Assembly (NCBI RefSeq): GCF_020463795.1 | Contig: NZ_CP080025.1 | Location: forward strand, 3,593,501 to 3,657,500 | Reading direction: 5' to 3' | Origin: Echinicola marina | GTDB taxonomy: Bacteria > Bacteroidota > Bacteroidia > Cytophagales > Cyclobacteriaceae | DNA: 64,000 nucleotides | In this document: positions 9,728 to 19,228 of the stretch, in pieces | Position numbering within the stretch: the stretch's first letter is position 1 | Layout of the letters: each line of letters starts with the position of its first letter | Program-made: the position numbers and the translations under genes | Notes under the pieces: generated by a model | Databases searched by the model: none | The model's input: the letters and a program-made list of their open reading frames with translations, nothing else | What the model was told of the DNA's origin: nothing

Positions 9728-10633
9728 ATGCAATCAAACGTAGGCCTTATATTAGAAGAAAAGGCAGCTGATATTGGTAACTTTATGGTGGGAAGGCTGC
9801 TTCCGTTCCGGCAAAAAAGAGCAGTAGGTCCTTTTGTATTTATAGACCATATGGGCCCCGCCTGTTTGAAAGAACATCAAAACCTCGATGTACCGCCCCA
9901 TCCTCATATCGGACTTTCTACATTGACCTATTTATTTGATGGGGCTATCTTACATAGGGATAACTTGGGAAATGTCATAGAGATTAAACCCGGTGAAGTC
10001 AATTGGATGACAGCAGGGAAAGGTGTGGTACATTCGGAGAGAACTCCAGCATATTTGCGGAAAGCAGATAAGTTTCTTCATGGCTTCCAGATATGGATTG
10101 GCCTGCCCAAGGATATGGAGCAAGCAGAGCCTTCCTTTTTTCATATCAGTAAGGCAGAGATTCCCACTTGGAAAGAAGATGGTGTTTTTTATAAATTGAT
10201 CGCTGGTGAAATCAAAGATAAAAAGTCGCCTGTTCCGGTACATAGTCCTTTATATTTTATTGAGATAAAGACCACAACGGCCCAGAAAATAAATATTGGC
10301 AAGCAATTGTTTGGTGAAGTGGGCATGTATGTTTTGGAGGGAACCGTAAAAATTGAGAACAATGATTATGGAAGCAGGCAGCTGCTTATTGCCAAAAAAG
10401 CTTCATTATGTGAATTTGAAACCAATGGTGAAACCACCTTATATCTTTTTGGGGGAGCACCTTTTGATGAAGAACGTTTTATGTATTGGAATTTTGTGAG
10501 CTCTGACAAGGCCATTATCGAAAGGGCCAAAGAAGACTGGAAAGCGCAAAACCTGACAGCATTCCCAAAAATTCCACATGATGATCAGGATTATGTGCCT
10601 TTACCGGAAAACATATTCCAAAAGAAAGCATGA
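9728..10633 (+). CDS. pirin family protein
   Basis: A 301-residue bicupin protein of normal pirin length. The metal ligands of the N-terminal cupin are visible: His58 and His60 in PHPHIGLST, and His102 and Glu104 in VVHSERTP. These correspond to the Fe(II)-binding His/His/His/Glu set of human pirin and the E. coli quercetinase YhhW. The C-terminal cupin (about 195-275) includes GEVGMYVLEGTVKI and LYLFGGAPFDEERFMYWNFV. Cytoplasmic, with no signal peptide. It stands alone, convergent with the thioesterase gene. A redox or quercetin-dioxygenase-like role is known for the family; the substrate here is not predictable. Confidence 0.93.
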   Translation: MQSNVGLILEEKAADIGNFMVGRLLPFRQKRAVGPFVFIDHMGPACLKEHQNLDVPPHPHIGLSTLTYLFDGAILHRDNLGNVIEIKPGEVNWMTAGKGVVHSERTPAYLRKADKFLHGFQIWIGLPKDMEQAEPSFFHISKAEIPTWKEDGVFYKLIAGEIKDKKSPVPVHSPLYFIEIKTTTAQKINIGKQLFGEVGMYVLEGTVKIENNDYGSRQLLIAKKASLCEFETNGETTLYLFGGAPFDEERFMYWNFVSSDKAIIERAKEDWKAQNLTAFPKIPHDDQDYVPLPENIFQKKA

Positions 10634-10736
10634 TTTAAAATTTCACCTACTAAGGGGATAAATCTTAATATCTATGCTTAAGATTATTTTCCGTTGGTTG
10701 ATCATCTTTTAAGCTCCAAGCATCTATTTAAATTTC

Positions 10737-11135
10737 TTACTTCGATTTTGCTTCTAGCCGGTCTTTTACATACTCGATCTGGTGCTTTCCATGAGCTTTG
10801 GGTTGGCCATCTTGGTCCAGGTTGACCATGATGATCTCATCTATGGTGATAATGGTCTGTCGTGTCATTTTGTTCCTCACTTTACATTTTAAGGTGAGCG
10901 AGGTCTTTCCAAATTTCACTGGGGCTATACCTATTTCGATGATATCGTTAACCCGCGCAGATGCCATGAAATTGATGGAGGACATGTACTTGGTCACGAC
11001 ATGCTTGTTTTCCAATTGAATAATTGCATAAAGTGCGGCCTCTTCATCTATCCATGCCAACAGGCGTCCTCCAAACAAAGAATTATTGGCATTGAGGTCT
11101 TCTGGTTTGATCCATTTTCTGGTGTGGAAATTCAT
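10737..11135 (-). CDS. acyl-CoA thioesterase, hotdog fold
   Basis: A 132-residue single-hotdog protein of the YciA/BACH type, which hydrolyses acyl-CoA to free acid and CoA. The signature DLNANNSLFGGRLLAWIDEE lies at residues 13-32, with the Asn and Asp/Glu active-site positions present. The following strand (VVTKYMSSINFMASARVNDIIEI) and the hotdog core also fit. The C-terminal tail DGQPKAHGK is also typical. Cytoplasmic enzyme, monocistronic, convergent with the pirin gene. Family certain, preferred chain length unknown. Confidence 0.92.
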   Translation of the reverse strand: MNFHTRKWIKPEDLNANNSLFGGRLLAWIDEEAALYAIIQLENKHVVTKYMSSINFMASARVNDIIEIGIAPVKFGKTSLTLKCKVRNKMTRQTIITIDEIIMVNLDQDGQPKAHGKHQIEYVKDRLEAKSK

Positions 11136-11360
11136 ATGATCTGTTTTAGTTTTTTAACATCAATAAATCACTAATAATTTCATCCAAGCCATTTAGTAAG
11201 GTTTTTTATCCGTTTGTATTTGATGGCTTGGCCGTTTCTCCCTTCTAACTATTCTTCCCGAAGGTATACAAACGATAGAAATAGGGCAAGTTATAAACAG
11301 GGACTAATTGCAGAGAATATTATTCCTGACTACTGAAAGAATAGTCGGATGATTGAATAT

Positions 11361-11957
11361 TCAGGACTTTTTATCCCCTTTGGGTTTATAAAATATGATT
11401 ACCTGAATGAGTATGGACAATAAAATCAGTAATATGATTTCTCCTTGGGTAAAAAAGTTGATGGTATCCTTGGCCTTATTGCTGATAAATACTTGTCGCC
11501 TGCTTTCCTCAAGTTGGATCTTTGACAGATCATATAGGCGTTGATTTACTTTATCTATTTGGCTGAGCCATTTGCTTTTGTCCTGCATACCATGGTTCCT
11601 TTCGCTGTGCTTCAAAGTAGCAATATCATCCTTTAATTGTTCAAACAAGAACTGCTCTTTCTCGGTTAATTTAGTTTTGCTATACTGCAGCATGTAATTG
11701 TCCAGTTTTTCATTATCAGGAGAGTTCTCAGACTGCATATAACTGGAATCTGAGGAAATGATCGCGATTTCTTTGTGATGGATCAAGGTTGACATTTCAA
11801 ATAAAAGATCACTGGCAACGATTCTGTCTTCATAAATGGTTTTTACTGAATTGCTCAAACTTTGAAAATTGTCCTTGTCTATCAGGTTAGTAGTCAAAAC
11901 AATGATAAATACCAAAAGTATGCTTGCGCTCCATTTTATTTTATTGAAAACCGTCAT
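11361..11957 (-). CDS. membrane protein with MCP-like four-helix-bundle sensor domain only
   Basis: A 198-residue protein with two transmembrane helices (about 8-25 and 170-190) enclosing a periplasmic helical domain of about 140 residues. Its layout (IYEDRIVASDLLFEMSTLIHHKEIAII) matches the 4HB sensor module of chemoreceptors. After the second helix only FYKPKGDKKS remains: there is no HAMP, signalling, kinase or cyclase domain, and the next base pairs hold no continuation. It is either a stand-alone sensor-like protein, which does occur in Bacteroidota, or a regulator of a partner encoded elsewhere. Confidence 0.7.
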   Translation of the reverse strand: MTVFNKIKWSASILLVFIIVLTTNLIDKDNFQSLSNSVKTIYEDRIVASDLLFEMSTLIHHKEIAIISSDSSYMQSENSPDNEKLDNYMLQYSKTKLTEKEQFLFEQLKDDIATLKHSERNHGMQDKSKWLSQIDKVNQRLYDLSKIQLEESRRQVFISNKAKDTINFFTQGEIILLILLSILIQVIIFYKPKGDKKS

Positions 11958-12326
11958 ATTACATAGGTTATTTGGATAAATAAATTAGCTTGTCTCCCTT
12001 GACCTTGCTCACAGGTCGCTATCAATTTAAGTTTTATGCCATCCATAATAGCCGTCTTCCGCACATCTTGTGATGCCTTAGGGAATAGTGGCCAGCAGGG
12101 CTTTTATCTGAAAGATATAATAATTTTGGGGAATTGGATGGATGTCATCAAATTCATCTTCGTGCGACATCAAATCAAGGACCTATTCTATATCTAATCC
12201 AGCGAAGGAAGTGGGATTTAAAATGGGTGAAGTCTTCCTCCCCATTTTTCTACAAAGGCAAGCTTCCAATACTTCCAAATATTTCTTTTATGTGTAGATT
12301 GCACATTCCACTATTAGGATAAGGAT
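11958..12326. other. gene-free interval between divergent genes
   Basis: No convincing coding region or RNA gene was found. It separates the sensor-like gene (minus strand) from the reductase-like gene (plus strand), so it should carry two divergent promoters. No box could be placed with confidence. Confidence 0.5.
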
Positions 12327-12923
12327 ATGAGAAAGATAACTGTTTTAGCCATGCTTACCTTGGATGGGGTGATGCAGGGACCTGGGGCGCCAGAAGAAGA
12401 TCCTTCCAATGGCTTTGAGTTTGGAGGTTGGGTGGCACCCTATGATGAGGAAGAATATGACAGTGCCGTGACCAAAGAGCTCGAGGCATCAGTGGATTAC
12501 CTTTTGGGGCGAAAGACTTTTGAGATTTGGGAGAATTATTGGCCGGGGCATGCTGAATTTTGGCCACAAATCAATGAAGGTGTTAAATATGTCCTATCAG
12601 AAACCAGAAGGGAATCAAATTGGAACAATACGGTATTTTTAAAGTCAATCACCGATATTAAAGCGCTCAAACATACTGAAGGTAAGGATATTCAGGTCTG
12701 GGGCAGTACACAACTTATACAGCTATTATTAGCACATGACTTAGTGGACGAGTTAAGGCTCAAGATACATCCATTGACGCTAGGCAAAGGTAAGAAGCTA
12801 TTTGAAGGGGGAGAGATACCAGCAGCATTTCTACTAAAAGCATGTACTAGTACGCCTAAGGGTGTTATTTTGGCCAATTATCTAAGGGCAGGAAAAGTAG
12901 AGACAGGAACGGTTGGCACTTAA
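12327..12923 (+). CDS. dihydrofolate-reductase-like (RibD C-terminal domain) protein
   Basis: A 198-residue cytoplasmic protein of the RibD_C superfamily. Visible marks are the N-terminal TLDGVMQGPG motif, YLLGRKTFEIWENYWP, the nucleotide-binding strand IQVWGSTQLIQLLL and the C-terminal DELRLKIHPLTLGKGKKLF block. The family binds NADPH; most stand-alone members are uncharacterised reductases and are not true DHFR or riboflavin enzymes. The start ATG follows an AAGGAT-like ribosome site. No operon partners. Confidence 0.92.
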   Translation: MRKITVLAMLTLDGVMQGPGAPEEDPSNGFEFGGWVAPYDEEEYDSAVTKELEASVDYLLGRKTFEIWENYWPGHAEFWPQINEGVKYVLSETRRESNWNNTVFLKSITDIKALKHTEGKDIQVWGSTQLIQLLLAHDLVDELRLKIHPLTLGKGKKLFEGGEIPAAFLLKACTSTPKGVILANYLRAGKVETGTVGT

Positions 12924-13041
12924 ATCCCCTTGCGTCCCTAACTTCCAAGCGGTCATTTACAATTATTAACCCAAGCAGTAGATTTGTGGCCCATGATGCT
13001 TATGCTGTGTTTTTTATCCGTTTAATTAAGTCAAGCTGTTT

Positions 13042-14226
13042 ATGCTTTTCAAGTCAGTATCTCATTTACATATATTTATCCTTAGTTTGGGATTTGTCTT
13101 GGTCAATTTAGTGCTGTATACCCAACTGGGTGTGATGGAAGACAGCGATACGGAAAGGTATTTGACCTATGCCCGGGAAATTCAGGAAAGGGGGATTTTC
13201 TTTAAGCCCCATGAGTTTTGGTATATCGTCTACCCCTTATTTATTATCCTGATGACCAGTATCTATAATTCCTTAGGAATGGTTGTGTTTGGTCAGCTGC
13301 TTTTGTCTTATACCGCCTTGATCAGTGTCTACGCCAGTGCCAAAAGCTTGTATGCTCAGCCAAAAGCGGGACTTTGGGCTGGGATAGGCTTTGTTGTTTT
13401 TTTTATGATTTCCTACTGGAATTTTGAGATATATTGTGAGTCTTTATTGATCTCACTTAATTGTCTGGCTTTTTACTTTATTCTAAGAGGGGTAAGGGGT
13501 CGGGGAGGACAGCAACTATGGGGGATGGGCAGCCTGATTATCTTGGCGGCCGTCTTTACCAAACCTACAGGCATCGCCTTATTGGCAGGAGTATTTGCTT
13601 TATTGCTCACATTGCTATGGCACAAGATCAAGAAGAGAACTGTGAAGTATACTTGTCTAATGGTAGGTACTTTGACCTTATTGCTTTTGGCCAATAAAAT
13701 GCTTTCTACCTTTACTTTTGTTCGGGACTATCAGGTAGGAGAAATCATTTATAACTTGGAAGTACTGCCTTTTGGGGCTTATGAAAAATGGTTGAAATTA
13801 GAGGTGCCGCAAGACCTCTACCTACCGGATGCATCTTGGCCACCCTTGGTGCAGTTATTGGTTTTGGTCTTGGCCAACCCGCTTTATGCGCTCCAGCTAT
13901 TGGGAGCAAAGTTGTTTTATTACCTGTTTTATATCCGACCTTATTATTCTAGTATGCATAATGGCTACATGTTGTTGATCTTATTGCCTTTCTATATAGG
14001 TTTTGTCAAAGGTATACGATCAAATAAAGTTCCCATGGGTATCAGGGTAATGGTGGCTGTATTTCTACTTGTGAGTATACTGAGCACTATTCTGATGACC
14101 ATAGATTGGCGCAATCGTTTTTTGGTGGCCATATTGCCTTGGGTGCTTATCATAGGTAGCGGGAGTTTGGCAAAAATTGAATATGCTGGCCTGTTTGGAA
14201 GGATATGGGGGAAAAGAAAGGGCTAA
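13042..14226 (+). CDS. polytopic membrane protein, putative GT-C glycosyltransferase
   Basis: A 394-residue protein with about ten hydrophobic helices. After the first helix there is an acidic loop (MEDSDTERYLTYAREI) in the position where GT39/ArnT-like lipid-linked glycosyltransferases keep their catalytic acidic residues. The TKPTGIALLAG stretch and the C-terminal MTIDWRNRFLVAILPW segment also resemble that group. It would use a polyprenyl-phosphate sugar donor on the outer face of the inner membrane. No glycan genes adjoin it. The class is likely; donor and acceptor are unknown. Confidence 0.6.
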   Translation: MLFKSVSHLHIFILSLGFVLVNLVLYTQLGVMEDSDTERYLTYAREIQERGIFFKPHEFWYIVYPLFIILMTSIYNSLGMVVFGQLLLSYTALISVYASAKSLYAQPKAGLWAGIGFVVFFMISYWNFEIYCESLLISLNCLAFYFILRGVRGRGGQQLWGMGSLIILAAVFTKPTGIALLAGVFALLLTLLWHKIKKRTVKYTCLMVGTLTLLLLANKMLSTFTFVRDYQVGEIIYNLEVLPFGAYEKWLKLEVPQDLYLPDASWPPLVQLLVLVLANPLYALQLLGAKLFYYLFYIRPYYSSMHNGYMLLILLPFYIGFVKGIRSNKVPMGIRVMVAVFLLVSILSTILMTIDWRNRFLVAILPWVLIIGSGSLAKIEYAGLFGRIWGKRKG

Positions 14227-14910
14227 AGTGGGGTTTGCCCAGGAGCAAGCAATAGGCCATAGAATATTCTTCACCTTGGTTAGGATTTAAAGTTGGCTGG
14301 TTGAAGCACTAAAGCAAGGTTTTTGTCTGCGGATGCTTTATCAACTTGTTCCTGAAGGGGATTGGGCAGTGGCATGATCCAAGCCTAAACGATGGGCCTA
14401 TGAACAAAGAACAAAGAAATTATCGTTTTGAGAAACAATCGTATTCTAATGTTCCATTTTGATTTTGATCAATGGATTGCTGCGCAAAATGGTTTCAGAT
14501 TAGCCACAGCTTGGCTAGATGTCAGGCTATTTTTAGCAAGCATTAGCGCTAAGTAACTACGCTTCCTTAAAAAAAATATCCCGAACAGGGTATTTTACGG
14601 ACAGTGATTGGTAGCATAGGTACCGTATTTATGAAGGCCAATTAAGATTAACCAATCTCATTATAAAATAATTGAAGAGTTAAGCATATAAGTGCTGGGA
14701 ATATCAGCAGCTCACACCAACGTAAAAAGTTTGAACCTCATCTGGACAAATATAGCCTATTTTCTTTTATCATTCCCATTTCAATTTTTAATGCCCAACA
14801 GCTAATAGAGCAGGGTGTTTGTTTTGAGCAAGGTGAAAAATGAAAACCCAATCCAAGTTTACAAATTACTTGAATTGGGTGGTTCTGTAGGTTAAGAAAA
14901 GGACCTATAT
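14227..14910. other. gene-free interval, 0.7 kb
   Basis: I see no gene-like frame, RNA gene or obvious mobile element. The interval lies between two convergent genes and contains only scattered low-complexity AT-rich sequence. Confidence 0.5.
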
Positions 14911-16332
14911 TTATTCAAATGTCAAGGTATGCCCTTGTCTTTGGAAATTCGCTACATGCACTTTGTTATGGTCAAAATAGCCTAAACTAAGTCTGAAGGT
15001 TTTTTCAGCACCTAAGCCATTGATGACTTTAACGACACAATCTGTCAAGGGAGCGTTTTCACTGGGCGCGTAGTACACCAAGCTTATGGAAAAGTTGCCA
15101 TTTGGAATATCACTGGTCCAATAGATGTTTTCGGGGCCAAAGCCATCCACATCATCCCTGTCCAGGTAACCTCCCGATGCGGAACTCGGGTTATCATAAT
15201 AGATGGTCTCCCCATTAGGATCGGTGACATGCAGGTCGATATCCGCTTCTGTATCCCAGCTTAGCCCAATTTGGATCACCCCATTGCTATCCGATAAGTC
15301 ATCCAAGTCTTCTTCTTCCACTATTGCTATCTCGTCCAGGTCTTCTAACCAATCATCCAGATCTATCCATTCACTCTCAGAAATTTTATTTCGTATATCA
15401 TTGATATGGTCCCTGATGTCATCTATAAAGCTGACATCATCAAATAGGGAAATGGAAATGTCATTTTCCCCTTGAAATTCGCTCTCTCCTAAATATTGTT
15501 CCTCATCGGTAAGTTCATAAATGTCTCCAAAAATCTCCTCATCAGTGATTTTGTTCAAATTGTCCGATAGTTTACACACAAAGTTTTTGTCAGATTTATT
15601 CAATACCTTACTGACATTGCAAGGGGCATTGATAAGCTTGGTTTTGGTGTCTTTGAGTACCTCCATAAGGTCTTTTACTTGACTGTCAAAAAAGTCGTCG
15701 AGGTCATCCACTGAAGTAGCCGTAACCCTTTGGACCATGCTGCTATTGCTTTTGGATTTCCTATTGTACAGGCCAATGACTGGCGCAGGAAAGGCCTTTG
15801 TTTTCGTTTTGGAAAGGTCAGGATTGATCCGATCAGATGGAGATAGTTCATTGTCAAAAATCACTTCTACAATCTCGTTGTCAATTTTTGCCTCATACAG
15901 CAATGTTCCCAGTCTATTTTCCCAGTCGTAATGATAAAATCTCAGGTAATAAGCGCTTTCATCGATGCTTTCTGAGTGGTAAAGGTAGGGGAGTCTTTCA
16001 TGGGTGGCGGTATTGATGCCATACATAAATTCCGCTTCTTTGGATGAGTTGAGCAAGACTACCCATTCCGTGCCTGTTTCCATATCGGACAGGTACAGTT
16101 TTTCAGGAGAGCTAGGGTATTCCGAATCATTGCGACCAAAAGAAGTGACTTGAAATTGATCGTTTTTCAGGCTTACCTGAGGAGCTATTTCTTCGTGTCC
16201 AAAGGCCTCAGGTGTGTAATGGACGATGGATACATCGGCTTCAAACTCCTCTTCGTCATTGGTCATCTCCTCTATCAGGCTACAACTGAAAAAGAGAAGG
16301 CAAATTGTCAAATGGATAAGTAAATTTTTCAT
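14911..16332 (-). CDS. lipoprotein with C-terminal DUF2135-type domain
   Basis: A 473-residue lipoprotein (signal ending LFFSC, Cys17, then an acidic tether). The C-terminal 120 residues carry LSWDTEADIDLHVTDPNGE, a YYDNPSSASGGYLDRDD stretch and the GPENIYW motif. These are the hallmarks of the DUF2135/YfaP-like beta-sandwich, whose Asp-rich loops suggest calcium binding. The central region (about 265-345) is very acidic and probably helical. It is anchored in the outer or inner membrane. Two other exported proteins lie upstream on the same strand, but the 323 bp gap argues for separate transcription. Confidence 0.8.
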   Translation of the reverse strand: MKNLLIHLTICLLFFSCSLIEEMTNDEEEFEADVSIVHYTPEAFGHEEIAPQVSLKNDQFQVTSFGRNDSEYPSSPEKLYLSDMETGTEWVVLLNSSKEAEFMYGINTATHERLPYLYHSESIDESAYYLRFYHYDWENRLGTLLYEAKIDNEIVEVIFDNELSPSDRINPDLSKTKTKAFPAPVIGLYNRKSKSNSSMVQRVTATSVDDLDDFFDSQVKDLMEVLKDTKTKLINAPCNVSKVLNKSDKNFVCKLSDNLNKITDEEIFGDIYELTDEEQYLGESEFQGENDISISLFDDVSFIDDIRDHINDIRNKISESEWIDLDDWLEDLDEIAIVEEEDLDDLSDSNGVIQIGLSWDTEADIDLHVTDPNGETIYYDNPSSASGGYLDRDDVDGFGPENIYWTSDIPNGNFSISLVYYAPSENAPLTDCVVKVINGLGAEKTFRLSLGYFDHNKVHVANFQRQGHTLTFE

Positions 16333-16655
16333 AATTCTTGATGCTTAAAAATAAACGGCTTATTAAATAACCTACTAAATGTTAAAGGATGGATATTTGA
16401 TTGCTTAATGGATTTTGAACAGCATAAAAACTGGGCTGTATTCAAAGTGGACAAAAATTAGCCGTAAGAATCAAATACTTATGAAAACAAAAATAGTATC
16501 CTTAATTATGTTGTTCAATACATTTTTTAGTGTATTTATTGCTTATTTCACTTAGTTACAGGCCGGTTTTCAAATTGATAATGGTCATTGGTGATGATTC
16601 CGGTTCTCCTTTGTTTTCCCCTTTCTTGTTTTTAGGAAGTCCTTACGTTTCATCA
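16333..16655. other. gene-free interval
   Basis: No credible gene is seen. This is likely promoter territory for the minus-strand lipoprotein gene and terminator territory for the beta-barrel gene; no distinct motif was fixed. Confidence 0.45.
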
Positions 16656-17510
16656 TTACTTGCCAAATCCATCCAGATTAACTCCCAGTCCGATGCCGTA
16701 GTAGCCTTTATTGGCATAGTTCCAGTCTTTGACATTATGGGTGAGGGGAATATCCCAGGCATAAGAAAAGTTGAGCTGAAATCCCCTGATATTTAGACCT
16801 ACTCCCGGAGCAAGAAAAAAAGCCAGGCCGTCTTCTTCATGAACATATGGGCTATCCGACAGACTGGTGGAAGAAGCATTAAGGCTGACTTTGGATAGTC
16901 CGAAACCCAAGCCCCCAGCTATGCCCATGGCATTTTTTTTAGCTTTAAACCGCCTGTTCTTAAAGGTTTCCCAATTGAGGTTGTAGGAAATCGACGCGCC
17001 TAGTTTGAGGTCTGTAGTGGCTTTACTGCCTATAGTGTCGTTTAGCGCTGGTCGGATTGCAAAGGGTATGGTGATGGCACTCCATTTAAAAGCATGTCTT
17101 AGTAATCTCACATAACCATTCTCCAGAATTGGTAGATAGCTTTGATGGTTTAGGTTTGTATCTGAAGAGGACGTAAAATGGTAAGGGTTAAGGTATAATT
17201 TCCCTGGAGTATCATCAGTATGTTTTACCTCTCCAATTTTCCACTTTGAAGTAACTTTTACAGGAATGTCTTGAGGAATCGAAATCACTGTGTCTTTTTC
17301 TAAAACCCGTTGCACGGTTATTCCCGCCTTTTCCTCCGTAACCGTCCAGCCCTCTTTAAGGAGTACTTTCTTCTCTCCGGTTTTCATATATACGGTGTCT
17401 TGCTTGGGTATGCAAGGGCGTAATTGATAGAAAGATACTTCGTTTTCCTGTTGCGAAAATGAGGGCAGGCTAAACAAAATAAGCAGTAGCGTAATCGCGA
17501 AGTTTTTCAT
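16656..17510 (-). CDS. exported beta-barrel-like protein of unknown function
   Basis: A 284-residue protein with a clean Sec signal peptide (MKNFAITLLLILFSLPSFSQ). The second half shows alternating hydrophobic and glycine-rich strands (SYNLNWETF, GIAGGLGFGLSKVSL, LAFFLAPGVGLNIRGFQLNF, YYGIGLGVNL), as in small outer-membrane barrels of the OmpA/OprF-like type. The first half (about 25-110) has repeated Val/Thr/Lys strands. It is 39 bp downstream of the aspartyl-protease-like gene and may be co-transcribed with it. No specific family recognised. Confidence 0.7.
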   Translation of the reverse strand: MKNFAITLLLILFSLPSFSQQENEVSFYQLRPCIPKQDTVYMKTGEKKVLLKEGWTVTEEKAGITVQRVLEKDTVISIPQDIPVKVTSKWKIGEVKHTDDTPGKLYLNPYHFTSSSDTNLNHQSYLPILENGYVRLLRHAFKWSAITIPFAIRPALNDTIGSKATTDLKLGASISYNLNWETFKNRRFKAKKNAMGIAGGLGFGLSKVSLNASSTSLSDSPYVHEEDGLAFFLAPGVGLNIRGFQLNFSYAWDIPLTHNVKDWNYANKGYYGIGLGVNLDGFGK

Positions 17511-17549
17511 ACAAAAAGGTTATCCATGTGAGAAAATAAACGTGTATAT

Positions 17550-18626
17550 TTATTGGACTTTGTCATCCTTGATCAGCAAAGTAGTTTTTTTGAACCACAC
17601 TTTAGAATGGAATGGGTCAAAGAAAACCTGTTTGGCAGCGGCTAAAAAAGATGCTCCAAACTGGGCGGCTGGAATTTTCCAAGTACCGATTCCCCCACAG
17701 GAGTAAATAGAGGAAGGAGGGTTTTTCAAGAAAATATAAAAATCCGAAGTGATCATCACGGGACTTCCATCCATCCCGATAATTTCAAACTTGCTGCCAT
17801 CAGCGACTTGGTAGGCTTTTACTTCTTCTGTAATGCCATCTATGCAGGTAGATAAAGATAAGCTTGCTTCGGGAAGCTCTTCCAATGAAAGCCCTGAGGC
17901 TTCTATGGCATCAAAAAAAGCTTTATTGATATTGACCGAAAACGGGTAGAGCCCATCATCAAATCCTGGGTCGATCTGGGCCATAGCCATGGCTTTTCCA
18001 ATTCTTACCGGGATGGTCGGAACATTGAAAGTACAATTATCCTGAAGCTTTGATTTTTGATCCGCAAAATATCCAGCGGTGGAAACTGCCTTGAAGCCAT
18101 GAGTTGATAACCATGACTCAGTACATTCATCCTCTTTTGATCGGTAGATTTTCCCGTTTTCATAATCTAACAGGAAGGCATTAAGAGAAAGGAAATCTGT
18201 CCCTATTATACCTGCTTGTTTGATCTCTCCTAATCCTTGAATAGGGCTATAGTCCGCATGGAATAAAGTTACTTTTCCCCAAGAACCGTAAAAGTCAAAA
18301 TTGTTGAAATAGGTTGAAGGACCTATAGGACTGGGATGTCCTTTGACAAAGGCACTGGTATCGATAGTAGATACTGTCGCGGCATAGTCGATCAAAAAAT
18401 AGCCTTTGTGCCCATCTACGGAAATTCCAATATAAGGCATTTGACTTCTGACCAAAAGAGGCTTCACTTCACCACAAAATGATTGTGCGAAAATAGAGGG
18501 AATACTTGAAAGGTACAAAGCTAAAAACGGTATGGCCTTTTTCAAGAAATATTGCTTAAGCCGTATGGGGACAAGACCTTTTTTAGTGGCTTTGGACTGG
18601 TTTTTTTTAAAAGGAGTAGCAGTCAT
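17550..18626 (-). CDS. retropepsin-like (aspartyl-protease-fold) exported protein with altered active-site triads
   Basis: A 358-residue protein with a long basic N-region followed by a hydrophobic signal (about 30-48, ending IFAQ). An aspartyl-protease-like core is visible: PYIGISVDGHKGYFLIDYAA (the usual DTGA replaced by DYAA) and the typical second block GIIGTDFLSLNAFLLDYENG. About residue 215 a second motif, AQIDPGFDDG, stands where another Asp-Thr-Gly would be. Both aspartates are kept but the flanking Thr/Gly positions differ, so activity is doubtful. It may be a periplasmic protease-like binding protein. The neighbour downstream is a small beta-barrel protein. Confidence 0.65.
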   Translation of the reverse strand: MTATPFKKNQSKATKKGLVPIRLKQYFLKKAIPFLALYLSSIPSIFAQSFCGEVKPLLVRSQMPYIGISVDGHKGYFLIDYAATVSTIDTSAFVKGHPSPIGPSTYFNNFDFYGSWGKVTLFHADYSPIQGLGEIKQAGIIGTDFLSLNAFLLDYENGKIYRSKEDECTESWLSTHGFKAVSTAGYFADQKSKLQDNCTFNVPTIPVRIGKAMAMAQIDPGFDDGLYPFSVNINKAFFDAIEASGLSLEELPEASLSLSTCIDGITEEVKAYQVADGSKFEIIGMDGSPVMITSDFYIFLKNPPSSIYSCGGIGTWKIPAAQFGASFLAAAKQVFFDPFHSKVWFKKTTLLIKDDKVQ

Positions 18627-18726
18627 ATTTATTAGGCTATTATTTGAATTATGTACGATATTACACCGAATATTTACATAAATAGATAATTTATACTCAA
18701 AGATACATCAAGCTTCATCTAGTTTC

Positions 18727-18916
18727 AACCCGCTTTATGCATTAGGAATCGTTATGAGAGCTGAAACTACAAGAAAATCAGGCTGTTTGGAGATTGAATC
18801 ATAGCATCGCTATGGTGAACCTGTCTACCGCCAGGTAGAATCGAAAACAGCAGCGAAGCGACTGATTTTAAAGTAGTTTCAGGTCGTAATAGATAGGCTA
18901 ATGCATAATGCGGGTT
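18727..18916. repeat. MITE-like 190-bp nested palindrome
   Basis: Long imperfect inverted repeat. The outer arms (18727-18745 and 18898-18916, 19 bases with one mismatch) enclose second arms CTGAAACTAC (18761) and GTAGTTTCAG (18873-18882), and AAAATCAG/CTGATTTT inside those. The core holds two small hairpins (ATAGC-ATC-GCTAT and CTACC-GCCA-GGTAG). No coding sequence. The form fits a miniature non-autonomous element or a large folded RNA; which one is unknown. Confidence 0.7.
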
Positions 18917-19053
18917 CAATACCCTAAAACAGGTAAATCTGATGGGTTGCCCAGTATTGGTTATGGCTCGAAATCCCGGTACTGGAAAGCGAATAAAAAC
19001 AGGGGACCATATGAAAGTGATACAATGGAAGAGACTAGGATAGTTGCTATAAA

Positions 19054-19080
19054 ACCTCCCCACAAAGGAGGTCTTTTTTA
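19054..19080 (+). terminator. rho-independent terminator without an assigned gene
   Basis: ACCTCC and GGAGGT form a 6-bp stem around CCACAAA, followed by CTTTTTTAT. There is no plus-strand gene upstream within 1 kb, so it may end an unannotated small RNA from the 18.9-19.05 kb interval. Confidence 0.55.
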
Positions 19081-19179
19081 TGTATTTCGGGAGTGTTAGC
19101 CCTTTTCCTGCCAGCTTAGCTGCAGGACCTTGTGTGTATTTAGTACACCGATGACTTACAACTAATAATAAAGCTTGCT

Positions 19180-19228
19180 GGTCCAGATTTGCAATCTGGA
19201 CCTATCAATACAAGGCATTTGCAATGCC
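19180..19228. repeat. pair of TGC-loop hairpins
   Basis: Two perfect short hairpins in tandem: GGTCCAGATT-TGC-AATCTGGACC (10-bp stem) and GGCATT-TGC-AATGCC. The stems differ but the TGC loop is the same. Related units occur at 19446-19468, 19509-19525, 49406-49428 and 49440-49454. Confidence 0.75.

Noticed and set aside
9950-10243. 97-codon minus-strand frame inside the pirin gene
   Set aside because: Antisense shadow of a well-conserved gene with no independent support.
18905-18925. GGGTTCAATACCC, resembling a tRNA T-arm
   Set aside because: No acceptor, D or anticodon stems could be found around it; it is part of the arm of the inverted repeat.
18767-19063. 98-codon minus-strand frame
   Set aside because: Runs through the 190-bp nested palindrome and the orphan terminator; no start signal and no family features.
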